Source: JBFWQM01 sp050249455 (GTDB taxonomy: Bacteria > Pseudomonadota > Alphaproteobacteria > MPNO01 > VGEU01). Taken from it: a stretch of 18,343 bases of DNA. The stretch covers positions 1 to 18,343 of the forward strand of contig JBFWQM010000090.1 in the NCBI GenBank assembly GCA_050249455.1, in the 5' to 3' direction. Positions within the stretch are counted from its first letter, which is position 1, and each line of letters opens with the position of its first letter. Made by a program: the position numbers and the translations under genes. Of the stretch, positions 1 through 6,574 are shown piece after piece. The notes under the pieces are model-generated. The model was not told where the DNA came from. It saw nothing but the letters and a program-made list of their open reading frames with translations, and searched no databases.

Positions 1-63
1 CCGGGGACGAAGCAGGCGTCATAGGTCTTTCGTCGCAGATCTTTCGCGCGGAGAGGCCCCTCC

Positions 64-132
64 CCCCCAACCCCCTCCCACGAGGGGAGGGGGAGCAACT
101 GACCCCCTCCCCTCGTGGGAGGGGGTTGGGGG
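64..132. repeat. Perfect 30-bp inverted repeat (extragenic palindrome)
   Basis: The C-rich left arm (64-93) is perfectly complementary to the G-rich right arm (103-132), with a 9-nt loop at 94-102. Imperfect C/G runs extend the symmetry on both sides to about 57 and 138. The arms contain the CCCTCCCACGAGGGGAGGG-like core of C/G-rich palindromes scattered between genes in many alphaproteobacteria (family knowledge). It ends 33 nt before the FAH start codon, so a transcript starting upstream of it would carry a very stable hairpin in its leader. Confidence 0.9.
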
Positions 133-165
133 AGGGGGTGCCCGCCACGGCATCGGAGCTCGCAC

Positions 166-993
166 ATGAAATTCGTCAGCTACCGCCACCAGGGCCGCAG
201 CAGCTTCGGCGCCGTTGCTGGCGACCGCATCGTCGATCTCGGCGGCAGCCACCCCGACCTCGGCGCGGCGATCGCCGCCGTCGGGATCGACTCGCTGCGC
301 CGCGCCGCGGAAGGGAAAGCGGGCACCGTCGGGCTGTCGGACATCGAATTACTCCCGGTGCTGCCGAGCCCCGGCCGCTTCGTCTGCGCCGGCTACAACT
401 ACCGCTCGCGCGCCAGCGAGCAGGCGCCGGGCGAGTTCCCCAGCCTGTTCCTGAAGCACGCATCCGCGCTGATCGGCCACGGCGCGCCGATGGTGAAGCC
501 GTCCAACTCCGACAGCTTCGACTACGAGGGCGAGTTCTGCCTGGTGATCGGCAAGCGCGCGCGCCACGTCGCCAAGGCGGACGCCTACAATCACATCCTC
601 GGCTACACCATCCTCAACGACGGCTCGGTGCGCGACTTCCAGGGCCACAGCGTGACGGCGGGCAAGAACTTCCCGCGCACGTCGGGCTTTGGCCCGTTCC
701 TGGTCACCGCCGACGAGATCGCCGACCCGGCCGCGCTGGCGCTGACCACCAAGGTCAACGGCGAGGTGCGCCAGAGCGGCAACACCCGCGACCTGATCTT
801 CGACATCCCGTTTTTGGTCAACTACGTCTCGACCTTCACCGAGCTAATGCCGGGCGACGTCATCTCCACCGGCACCCCGTCCGGCGCCGGCTGGCGCATG
901 GACCCGCCGCGCTGGCTCAAGCCGGGCGACGCGGTTGAGATCACCATCGAAAAGGTGGGGACGCTGCGCAACACGGTGGCGGCGGAGGCATAG
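166..993 (+). CDS. Fumarylacetoacetate hydrolase (FAH) family protein
   Basis: A 275-residue enzyme of the FAH superfamily. Members cleave C-C bonds, hydrate or decarboxylate 2-oxo acids late in aromatic-ring catabolism, using a divalent metal. The N-terminal ~65 residues form the small domain seen in many members, and the catalytic fold starts near residue 70 (RFVCAGYNYRSRASE). Likely metal ligands are E121 and E123 in DYEGEF and D152 in NDGSVRD; K167 and the GTPSG loop at 236-240 also fit the family. ATG 166 is chosen because GGAG at 155-158 lies 7 nt upstream. The in-frame ATG at 115 falls inside the palindrome and would add a low-complexity extension. The substrate (for example fumarylpyruvate, 2-oxo-hepta-enedioate or acylpyruvate) cannot be decided. 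The catabolic genes further right make a ring-cleavage role plausible, but it is not in their operon. Confidence 0.9.
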   Translation: MKFVSYRHQGRSSFGAVAGDRIVDLGGSHPDLGAAIAAVGIDSLRRAAEGKAGTVGLSDIELLPVLPSPGRFVCAGYNYRSRASEQAPGEFPSLFLKHASALIGHGAPMVKPSNSDSFDYEGEFCLVIGKRARHVAKADAYNHILGYTILNDGSVRDFQGHSVTAGKNFPRTSGFGPFLVTADEIADPAALALTTKVNGEVRQSGNTRDLIFDIPFLVNYVSTFTELMPGDVISTGTPSGAGWRMDPPRWLKPGDAVEITIEKVGTLRNTVAAEA

Positions 994-998
994 CCCAG

Positions 999-1087
999 GA
1001 TCGGGGTCAGACACCGGCCTCGCGATGTCCACCAAATTGGAAAGACCCGAGGGGCCGGTGTCTGACCCCGATCTTGTGACCCCGATC
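999..1087. repeat. 21-bp inverted repeat between convergent genes, possible two-way terminator
   Basis: The left arm 999-1019 (GATCGGGGTCAGACACCGGC plus C) is perfectly complementary to 1053-1073, with a 33-nt loop. An 11-bp piece of the right arm, TGACCCCGATC (1063-1073), recurs directly at 1077-1087. It fills the gap between the ends of the FAH gene (+) and apt (-). The position suits transcription termination from both sides, but there is no T-tract. The sequence differs from the palindromes at 64-132, 6375-6499 and 8106-8179. Confidence 0.85.
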
Positions 1088-1094
1088 CCGACGC

Positions 1095-1610
1095 CTATTC
1101 GTCGTACTGCAGCAGCGTCGTGACCGGCAGGTCGAGCTTGTCGCGGCCCTGGAGGAACGTCAGTTCGATGATGAAGGCGGCGGCGCGGACGTCGGCGCCG
1201 ACCTCGCGGAGGAGGGAGATCGCGGCCGCCGCGGTGCCGCCGGTCGCCAACAGGTCGTCGAGCAGCACCACCTTCTGGCCGGGGTCGATGGCGTCGGCCT
1301 GGATCTCGATGGTGTCGGTGCCGTACTCCAGCGAATAGCTGTGCCGCACGGTGGCGCCGGGCAGCTTGCCCTTCTTGCGCACCATCGAGAACCCGCAGCC
1401 GAGCGCGAGCGCCAGTGGCGCGGCGACCAGGAACCCGCGCGATTCGATGCCGACGATCTGGTCGGGCCTATGCGGCCGCACCGCCTCGGCCAGCCGGTCC
1501 ACCGTCGTCCGCCATGCGTCGGCATGACGCAGCAGGGTGGAGATGTCATAGAACAGGATGCCCGGCTTGGGGAAATCCGGGATGTGGCGGATATGGTCCT
1601 TCAGGTTCAT
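1095..1610 (-). CDS. apt: Adenine phosphoribosyltransferase
   Basis: A 171-residue cytosolic purine-salvage enzyme that makes AMP and pyrophosphate from adenine and PRPP. The opening NLKDHIRHIPDFPKPGILFY is characteristic of bacterial APRT and fixes the start. The PRPP-binding loop VVLLDDLLATGGT is at 114-126, the flexible loop RKKGKLPG at 78-85, and IVGIESRGF at 52-60 contacts the base in known structures. The length is normal for the family. It is transcribed alone, divergent from the DUF2336 gene and convergent with the FAH gene. No strong ribosome binding site is visible. Nothing suggests that it is functionally tied to its neighbours. Confidence 0.97.
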   Translation of the reverse strand: MNLKDHIRHIPDFPKPGILFYDISTLLRHADAWRTTVDRLAEAVRPHRPDQIVGIESRGFLVAAPLALALGCGFSMVRKKGKLPGATVRHSYSLEYGTDTIEIQADAIDPGQKVVLLDDLLATGGTAAAAISLLREVGADVRAAAFIIELTFLQGRDKLDLPVTTLLQYDE

Positions 1611-1640
1611 CCGGGCCCGTCCATCTTGTGTGTGCTCTCG

Positions 1641-1668
1641 CTTATAGGGCCTCGCCGCCGGGCGGCAA
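1641..1668 (-). promoter_or_regulatory. Candidate promoter for apt
   Basis: On the minus strand a TATAAG box (complement of 1641-1646) lies 16 nt downstream of TTGCCG (complement of 1663-1668). This would start transcription roughly 25 nt before the apt start codon. The -10 match is 5 of 6 and the -35 match is weak, so this is only a plausible assignment. The rest of the 149-nt divergent region contains GC-rich hairpin potential (CTGCCG/CGGCAG at 1672-1690) and no clear promoter for the DUF2336 gene. Confidence 0.3.
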
Positions 1669-1759
1669 AGCCTGCCGTCGAAAGCGGCAGCTTTACCGGC
1701 GGTTAACCCCGGTGGCGGATGATGGCGCCGTCATTCCCCATTGGGCCGGCCAACGCGCG

Positions 1760-2890
1760 ATGCGACCGACACTGACGCAGGCGGACGTCCAGCAGCTCGT
1801 CGACGACCCCTCCGACGCCAACCGGGCCTCGGCGGCCTCCAAGATCGCGGCCAACTATTCCGACGACGCCTTCAAGGGCGACGAGCGGAGCCTGGCCGAG
1901 GACATCTTCCGCATCATGGTGCGCGATACCGCGGTGCGGGTGCGCGAGGCGCTGTCAGCCGAGCTGAAAGACTGCCCGACGCTGACCCACGACGTCGCCT
2001 GGGCGCTCGCCAACGACGTGGAGACGGTGGCGCTGCCGGTGCTGCAGTCCTCTACGGTGCTGTCCGACACCGACCTGATCGAGATCGTGCGCAACAGCGC
2101 GCCGACCAAGCAGAAGGCGATCGCCAGCCGCAAGGTCGTCTCGGCTCCCGTCGCCGACGCGCTGGTCGAGACCGAGAACGAGGAGGTGGTCTCCACTCTG
2201 GTCGCCAACGAAGGCGCTGACATCACCGAGACGTCGCTGCAGAAGGTGGTCGACACCCTGGGCGACCGTCCCTCGGTCAACGAGCCGCTGGCGCTGCGCA
2301 ACAAGCTGCCGGTCGCCGTCGCCGAGCGCCTGGTGACCCTGGTCTCCGAATCGCTGCGCGACCACCTGCTCAAGCGGCCCGACATCTCGCCCGAGGTGGT
2401 CGGCGACCTGGTGCTGCAGAGCCGCGAGCGCGCGACGCTGTCGCTGATCGCCGCGCACGCTTCCGATGCGGAGGTGCAGGCGCTGGTCGACCAGCTGCAC
2501 CGCAACGCGCGGCTGACGCCCAGCATCATCCTGCGCTCGCTGTGCATGGGCGACCTCACGTTCTTCGAATTCTCGCTGTCGAAGCTCGGCCAGATCCCGA
2601 TCCGCAACGCGCGCATCCTGATCCACGACGACGGCCCGCTGGGGCTGCGCGCGATCCTGCGCAAGGCCAGCATCGCCGACTACCTGCACCCGGCGTTCCG
2701 CGCCGCGGTCGACGTGATCCACGAGACCGACTACGACGGCGGCGACCACGACCAGGAGCGCTTCAAGCGCCGCATGCTGGAGCGCATCCTGACCCATTTC
2801 GAGGATCCGCGGTCGGGAATCGGCGAGACCGATGCCGAGTACCTCCTGACCAAGCTCGCCCGGATCGACGCGCAGTTCGCCGTCGCCTGA
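1760..2890 (+). CDS. DUF2336 domain-containing protein
   Basis: A 376-residue soluble protein matching the DUF2336 family, which is common in alphaproteobacteria and without an established function. It has no signal peptide and no membrane segment. The sequence is a run of amphipathic helices with recurring phrases such as VADALV, EEVVSTLVAN, VAERLVTLVSESL and ATLSLIAAH, consistent with a HEAT-like helical-repeat scaffold in residues ~40-260. The C-terminal part (ILRSLCMGDLTFFEFSLSKL, near 260-280, then RNARILIHDDGPLGLRAILRKA) is the best conserved segment in relatives I know. ATG 1760 begins MRPTLTQADVQQLV, but no good ribosome binding site precedes it and the reading frame stays open upstream, so the start is the least certain part. 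A scaffold or signalling role is only a guess. The gene ends 3 nt from the EthD gene, convergently. Confidence 0.85.
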   Translation: MRPTLTQADVQQLVDDPSDANRASAASKIAANYSDDAFKGDERSLAEDIFRIMVRDTAVRVREALSAELKDCPTLTHDVAWALANDVETVALPVLQSSTVLSDTDLIEIVRNSAPTKQKAIASRKVVSAPVADALVETENEEVVSTLVANEGADITETSLQKVVDTLGDRPSVNEPLALRNKLPVAVAERLVTLVSESLRDHLLKRPDISPEVVGDLVLQSRERATLSLIAAHASDAEVQALVDQLHRNARLTPSIILRSLCMGDLTFFEFSLSKLGQIPIRNARILIHDDGPLGLRAILRKASIADYLHPAFRAAVDVIHETDYDGGDHDQERFKRRMLERILTHFEDPRSGIGETDAEYLLTKLARIDAQFAVA

Positions 2891-2893
2891 CCG

Positions 2894-3238
2894 TCAGCGC
2901 GCCGGCGGCGGCACCTCTTCCGCCGTCATCGCCTGGTGGGTGACCGTGCCGGCGAATGCCGGGAAGCGGTGAAAGTCCGCCCGCGCCTCGGCCCGCGCGG
3001 GCGATGCCAGCGCGCCCTTGAGCGCCGCCTCGTCAGCAAAATCCATCTGGACCAGCAGGAACGTCGTCCCGGCGGTCACGGCCGCCGGGTCATTGCAATC
3101 CGCCGGACGGTGCAGCACGAGCCGCTGCAACCCTGGCATGCGCCACAGGATCGCGGTGTGCCGCGTACGATAGTATTCGAGAAAACCTATGGCATTTTCA
3201 GGCACGATTTCATAGCGTACCAAGTACGACACGGTCAT
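2894..3238 (-). CDS. EthD-family small protein
   Basis: A 114-residue protein with the ferredoxin-like dimeric alpha/beta barrel pattern of the EthD family: SYLVRYEI strand, helix ending EYYRTRHTAILWRMPGLQRL, and a second strand FLLVQMDFADEAALKGALAS. EthD proteins are named from the ethyl tert-butyl ether degradation cluster and often lie among catabolic genes. Some related barrels act as monooxygenases or on reactive intermediates, but the chemistry here is not known. ATG 3238 is supported by GAGAGG (complement of 3244-3249), 5 nt upstream. It is divergent from the regulator genes and the HpaB cluster, which suggests shared regulation or a helper role in the same pathway. Confidence 0.75.
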   Translation of the reverse strand: MTVSYLVRYEIVPENAIGFLEYYRTRHTAILWRMPGLQRLVLHRPADCNDPAAVTAGTTFLLVQMDFADEAALKGALASPARAEARADFHRFPAFAGTVTHQAMTAEEVPPPAR

Positions 3239-3519
3239 AGCAGCCTCTCAGAGTTGCGCTGACCTCCCCGGCCCGCCGCCGTGGGAGAACATGGGTTCCG
3301 TTTCTTGCCGTTGTCATTATGGGTCGCGGCGCTTGTTCGGTGCGCTACGGAAATTTTGCACCGATCGGTCGTTCATTATGGAGTCGGCGATGAATGCACA
3401 GCCATGGACGCCGGATTTTGCCAGCCCCGTGGCGCGCGCGTTATTGGGATCGCGCGGACGGCCAAATACGTTGAATAATTCCAAACCGCCGATTCGATCG
3501 TTGCGCGGGGAGGCCTGCG
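3239..3519. promoter_or_regulatory. Divergent intergenic region between the EthD gene and the first MarR gene
   Basis: A 281-nt stretch, locally AT-richer than its surroundings, between two divergent start codons. It contains a direct repeat TCATTATGG at 3314-3322 and 3373-3381, each followed by a GTCG-containing GC-rich stretch, 59 bp apart. An imperfect palindrome of the TTG-A-(n4)-T-CAA kind lies at 3471-3484. Either could be a regulator site, since MarR proteins commonly bind their own divergent promoter. The sequence does not decide this. A weak -35/-10 pair (TTGGGA 3444, TACGTT 3467) could serve the MarR gene. A short open frame with its own ribosome binding site starts at 3390. Confidence 0.4.
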
Positions 3520-3533
3520 ATGCCGCGATCTGA
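3390..3533 (+). CDS. Possible 47-residue leader ORF
   Basis: ATG 3390 is preceded by GGAG at 3380-3383 with 6-nt spacing, a better context than chance usually gives. The frame runs 47 codons and overlaps the start of the first MarR gene by 14 nt, an arrangement that would allow translational coupling. The product begins MNAQPWTPDFASPVARALLG and is polar, without a signal peptide, membrane span or recognised domain. I do not recognise a family. It may be a real small protein, a regulatory leader peptide, or a chance frame. Confidence 0.22.
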   Translation: MNAQPWTPDFASPVARALLGSRGRPNTLNNSKPPIRSLRGEACDAAI

Positions 3534-4158
3534 TCGCGCACGCAACGAGCGGCTGCGGGAGCGCCTGCCGGGTACGGGCGCGCCGCCGACGGTGCTCAGC
3601 CCGACGCTGCTCGATACGGACGGCAGCGACTGGACGTTCCGGCGCTTCATCTACGACCTGTTCACGGTGGCGTCGTGGATGGAGGCGCGGCGCGAGTACC
3701 TGGCGAACAGCATGGGGCTCACCAGCCCGCAGTTCAGCGTGATGTTCGCCATCGCGAACCTCGCGACCCAGGGCGACGTGACCGTCGGCGACGTGGCGGC
3801 GCTGACTCGGGTGAGCGGGCCCTTCGTGACGGTGGAGACGAACAAGCTGGCCAAGATGGGCTTGGTCGAGAAGCGAACCAACCCGCGCGACCGCCGCAGC
3901 GTCCTGCTCAGCCTCAGCAAGCAGGGCCAGTCGCTCGTCGGCGACGTCGCGGCCGAGATGCGCAAGCTGAACGATGCGTTCTTCGGCAAGCTCGACGCCG
4001 CCCGGTTCGCCGAACTGCGCGAGACCATGGGAATGCTCGCCGACAGCGCGGAGGAAGCCATCGGCCTGATCGACGTCAGGTCGCAGGACGGCAAGCCCAG
4101 CCGGCTGTCTCGCTGGCAGCGCGAACTCCGCCGCCGGGCGTCCAGGCCCGCATCCTAG
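3520..4158 (+). CDS. MarR-family transcriptional regulator (first of two)
   Basis: A 212-residue winged-helix DNA-binding protein of the MarR family, which usually represses catabolic or stress genes and is released by phenolic or related ligands. A ~35-residue N-terminal extension precedes the dimerisation helix (FRRFIYDLFTVASWMEARRE). The helix-turn-helix spans about 87-117, with recognition helix VSGPFVTVETNKLAKMGL, and the wing has the diagnostic NPRDRRS (121-127). The start has a strong ribosome binding site, GGGGAGG at 3507-3513, 6 nt upstream. It is clearly paralogous to the next regulator: FIY-L-TV, MGLT-Q, V-G-VTVET/TMET-KLAK-GL and NP-DRR are shared. It is a likely regulator of the EthD gene, itself or the HpaB genes. 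Confidence 0.9.
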   Translation: MPRSDRARNERLRERLPGTGAPPTVLSPTLLDTDGSDWTFRRFIYDLFTVASWMEARREYLANSMGLTSPQFSVMFAIANLATQGDVTVGDVAALTRVSGPFVTVETNKLAKMGLVEKRTNPRDRRSVLLSLSKQGQSLVGDVAAEMRKLNDAFFGKLDAARFAELRETMGMLADSAEEAIGLIDVRSQDGKPSRLSRWQRELRRRASRPAS

Positions 4159-4163
4159 CGCGT

Positions 4164-4204
4164 CGTCCGCCGCAATCGCCGCCGGCACGAGCGGTCGGCG
4201 GACG
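4164..4204 (+). terminator. Possible terminator hairpin after the first MarR gene
   Basis: CGTCCGCCG at 4164-4172 is perfectly complementary to CGGCGGACG at 4196-4204, with a 23-nt loop. It begins 5 nt after the MarR stop codon and just before the candidate promoter of the second regulator. There is no run of T residues after the stem, so intrinsic termination would be weak. It may instead stabilise the 3' end. Confidence 0.3.
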
Positions 4205-4208
4205 GGGC

Positions 4209-4248
4209 TTGCATTACCTAATACATTTAGCTAACATCTTTAGCGAAC
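4209..4248 (+). promoter_or_regulatory. Candidate promoter with three 13-bp-spaced operator-like octamers
   Basis: Three related octamers start exactly 13 bp apart: TTACCTAA (4214-4221), TTAGCTAA (4227-4234, a perfect palindrome) and TTAGCGAA (4240-4247). The surrounding block is strikingly AT-rich for this genome. A possible promoter overlaps them: TTGCAT at 4209-4214, a 17-nt spacer and TAACAT at 4232-4237. This puts the second and third octamers on the -10 and start region, where a bound repressor would block RNA polymerase. By position it would control the second MarR gene and the overlapping HpaB gene. The likely binder is one of the two adjacent MarR proteins. That is inference. Confidence 0.5.
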
Positions 4249-4265
4249 GAGGCGGGAGACCGGGT

Positions 4266-4883
4266 TTGGCCAGGACGGGCGCGGCGCGGCGGGCGGAGAC
4301 GAGGGACCGGACGGCGACGGTGACCCGGCCGGCGCTCCTCGTCGGCGGTTCGGACCGCGAGTTCCGCGCCTTCATCTACAGCCTCCTCACCGTCTCGATC
4401 CGCATGGACCGGCTGCGCGAGAGGGTCGGCCAGCTCATGGGGCTGACTGGGCTGCAGTACCACATCCTGATGGTGATGGCTGAGTTCGAGGGCGACCGTC
4501 CGGCCAGCGTCGGCGCGGTCGCGGAAGCGCTGCACGTCACCGGTGCCTACGTGACGATGGAAACGCGCAAGCTCGCGAAGCTCGGCCTGATCGCCAAGCG
4601 CCCGAACCCGCACGACCGCCGCGGTGTGCTGCTGTCCCTGACGCCGGCCGGGCGCGCCGCGGTGGATGCCGTCGCGCCGCACCTGCGCGAGATCAACGAC
4701 TCTCTGTTCCAGGGCTTCGGCGCCGCCGACTTCGCCCAGTTCCGCCGCATCGTCGAGCGGATGCTGCCCAACACCGACGCGGCCCTGCGCCGGGCCGAAC
4801 GCTTCGTCGCCGACCGCGAGTCGGCGCAACCCGCGCCTGCGCGGCGCGCGAAAAGGGAGACCCGACATGCTGAGGACCGGTAA
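4266..4883 (+). CDS. MarR-family transcriptional regulator (second of two)
   Basis: A 205-residue winged-helix regulator, paralogue of the preceding gene. The dimerisation helix begins near residue 33 (FRAFIYSLLTVSIRMDRLRE), the recognition helix is VTGAYVTMETRKLAKLGL (91-108) and the wing is NPHDRRG (114-120). No suitable ATG exists before the conserved domain, so the start is uncertain. TTG 4266 has GGGAG at 4254-4258, 7 nt upstream, and gives a length close to its paralogue. GTG 4320 is the main alternative. The last 17 nt overlap the start of the first HpaB gene, so both are almost certainly co-transcribed from the promoter region at 4209-4248. The regulator is therefore probably autoregulatory and controls the hydroxylase. 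Confidence 0.88.
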   Translation: MARTGAARRAETRDRTATVTRPALLVGGSDREFRAFIYSLLTVSIRMDRLRERVGQLMGLTGLQYHILMVMAEFEGDRPASVGAVAEALHVTGAYVTMETRKLAKLGLIAKRPNPHDRRGVLLSLTPAGRAAVDAVAPHLREINDSLFQGFGAADFAQFRRIVERMLPNTDAALRRAERFVADRESAQPAPARRAKRETRHAEDR

Positions 4884-6348
4884 GGAATTCCTCGAGTCGC
4901 TGCGCGACGGCCGCAAGGTCTATGTCGGCGGCGAGTTGGTCACCGACGTCACGTCGCACCCGGCGTTTCGCAACGCCGCGCAGTCGTTCGCCATGCTGTA
5001 CGACCGCAAGGCGGCGCCGGAGAACCGCGACGTCATGTCGTTCGAGGAGGACGGCGAGCGGTTCAGCGCTTACTACCTGATGCCGAAGACCAAGGACGAC
5101 CTGCGACGGCGGATGGAGACGCACCGGCGCATTGCGTCGTGGACCTACGGCCTGCTCGGCCGCTCGCCCGACCATGTCGCGAGCTTCGTCACCGGGCTGG
5201 CGATGCGGCCCGATTTGTTCGAGGGCATCCGGCCCGGCTTCGGCAGCAACATGGTCGCCTACTACAGGTACATGCGCGCCAACGACATCTGCGCCACCTA
5301 CACCGTCCTGCCGCCGCAGGGCGCGCGCAAGCCCGAGCTCTACGAGCGCGAGGGGATGCGCGTGCCGACCCTGCGCGTGATCGCCGAGGACGACGACGGC
5401 GTCGTGCTCGACGGCATGAAGATGCTCGGCACCTCCGCGGTGTTCGCCAACGAGACGTGGGTCGGCAACCTGCTGCCGCTGGCGCCCAACCAGGTCAAGG
5501 AATCGATCACCTGCGCCGTGCCGCTCGGCACCCCCGGCGTCACCATGTGGTCGCGCAAGCCGTTCGAGCGCTATGCGCTGTCCGAATACGACAACCCGCT
5601 GACGTATCGCTTCGACGAGACCGATTCGATGGTGATCTTCGACCATGTGAAGGTGCCGTGGGAGAAGGTGTTCGTGCACGACAATGCCGACATGTCGCGC
5701 GAGATCTACGTCCGCTCGCCGGCGCACTCGATGGGCAACCACCAGTCCAACGTGCGGTTCTGGGAGAAGCTCAAGCTGATCGTGGCTATCGCCAAACGCG
5801 TCGCCGACATGAACGGCATCGTCCACATCCCGCAGGTGCAGCAGACCCTGGCCAAGCTCGCCGCGGCCGAAGCGCTGCTGTCGGGGGCGATCTACGGCTG
5901 CATCGAGAACGCGGAATCGATGGTGCCCGGCTACCTCAACATCAACCGCCGCCACATGTACGCGGCGCTGCTGTGGACGACGACGCAGTACAACGACCTG
6001 TGCGACACGGTGCGCGAGCTGATGGGCGGCGGGCCGTTCCAGATGCCGGCCGACATCTCGGTCATCAAGGATCCGGCGATGGCCAGGACCTTCGAGGACT
6101 ACTGGTCGGTGCCCGGCCAGAGCGCGGTCGAGCGCATGAAGGTGCTCAAGCTCGGCTGGGACCTGCTCGGCTCGGAGTTCGCCGGCCGCCACTCGCAGTA
6201 CGAGAAGTTCTACGCCGGTCCCAGCTTCATCGTGACCAACTACTCGTGGCTGCTCGGCCCGTGGGCCGCGCTCGACGAGATGGTGGACGGCCTCCTCGCC
6301 AGCTACGACGTGCCGGCTGAGTACAAGGGCAAGGCGGCGGCGGAGTAG
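4867..6348 (+). CDS. HpaB-type FADH2-dependent hydroxylase, oxygenase subunit (copy 1)
   Basis: A 493-residue member of the 4-hydroxyphenylacetate 3-hydroxylase (HpaB/PvcC) family. These are large subunits of two-component monooxygenases that use FADH2 from a separate reductase to hydroxylate phenolic rings. Family marks are TYGLLGRSPDHVASF (93-107), GMKMLGTSA (183-191), FDHVKVPWEKVF (258-269), HQSNVRFWEKL (292-302), RELMGGGPFQMPADI (383-397) and the C-terminal GSEFAGRHSQYEKFYAG (435-451). The related 4-hydroxybutyryl-CoA dehydratases carry Fe-S cysteines. No comparable cysteine set is seen here, so hydroxylation is favoured. ATG 4867 has AAAGGGAGA at 4852-4860, 6 nt upstream, and lies inside the end of the MarR gene. 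No hpaC-like reductase is nearby. The substrate is unknown, since 4-hydroxyphenylacetate specificity cannot be read from the sequence. Confidence 0.9.
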   Translation: MLRTGKEFLESLRDGRKVYVGGELVTDVTSHPAFRNAAQSFAMLYDRKAAPENRDVMSFEEDGERFSAYYLMPKTKDDLRRRMETHRRIASWTYGLLGRSPDHVASFVTGLAMRPDLFEGIRPGFGSNMVAYYRYMRANDICATYTVLPPQGARKPELYEREGMRVPTLRVIAEDDDGVVLDGMKMLGTSAVFANETWVGNLLPLAPNQVKESITCAVPLGTPGVTMWSRKPFERYALSEYDNPLTYRFDETDSMVIFDHVKVPWEKVFVHDNADMSREIYVRSPAHSMGNHQSNVRFWEKLKLIVAIAKRVADMNGIVHIPQVQQTLAKLAAAEALLSGAIYGCIENAESMVPGYLNINRRHMYAALLWTTTQYNDLCDTVRELMGGGPFQMPADISVIKDPAMARTFEDYWSVPGQSAVERMKVLKLGWDLLGSEFAGRHSQYEKFYAGPSFIVTNYSWLLGPWAALDEMVDGLLASYDVPAEYKGKAAAE

Positions 6349-6374
6349 GCGGGGGCCGGGCTTTCGCAACCGTC

Positions 6375-6397
6375 ATGGCCGGGCTTGTCCCGGCCAT
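6375..6397. repeat. Extragenic palindrome, 9-bp stem
   Basis: ATGGCCGGG (6375-6383) and CCCGGCCAT (6389-6397) form a perfect 9-bp stem with a CTTGT loop, followed by CCACGTG. This GTCATGGCCGGGCTTGTCCC type of element is a common dispersed intergenic repeat in alphaproteobacteria. It begins 26 nt after the first HpaB stop codon, so it may stabilise or end that transcript. Confidence 0.85.
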
Positions 6398-6420
6398 CCA
6401 CGTGTTTTCTCTTCTTTTCG

Positions 6421-6499
6421 TTCTCCGGCTTGACCGGAGAATCCATCTCGCCCCGCATCGGGGTGTCGCGGCATGGGTCCTCCGGTCAAGCCGGAGGAC
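6421..6499. repeat. Inverted pair of CTTGA-loop palindromes (REP-like doublet)
   Basis: The first unit is TTCTCCGG (6421-6428), loop CTTGA, CCGGAGAA (6434-6441). The second is GTCCTCCGG (6477-6485), loop TCAAG, CCGGAGGAC (6491-6499). The 17-nt cores (6423-6439 and 6480-6496) are exact reverse complements of each other, so the two units are inserted head to head, as in paired REP elements. Between them CCCCG-CAT-CGGGG (6451-6463) makes a small hairpin. An A9 run follows at 6509-6517. Together with 6375-6397 these fill most of the 275-nt gap between the two HpaB genes. Confidence 0.85.
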
Positions 6500-6574
6500 G
6501 ACAACTACAAAAAAAAAGCGAGTAGCGGCGGCGCTGCGGCGCGCCCCGCTGGCGGCGGCGGGACGGCTTCGCTA

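Noticed and set aside
1..22. Possible minus-strand start codon at 20-22 running off the left edge
   Set aside because: Only seven codons are visible and there is no strong ribosome binding site, so it cannot be supported.
115..165. Upstream ATG that would lengthen the FAH protein by 17 residues
   Set aside because: It lies inside the palindrome's right arm, codes low-complexity sequence, and the ATG at 166 has a proper ribosome binding site.
4693..6369. Long minus-strand open frames opposite both HpaB genes (also 6486-8141)
   Set aside because: They mirror each other only because the coding strands are paralogous. The products are His/Arg/Val-rich without domains.
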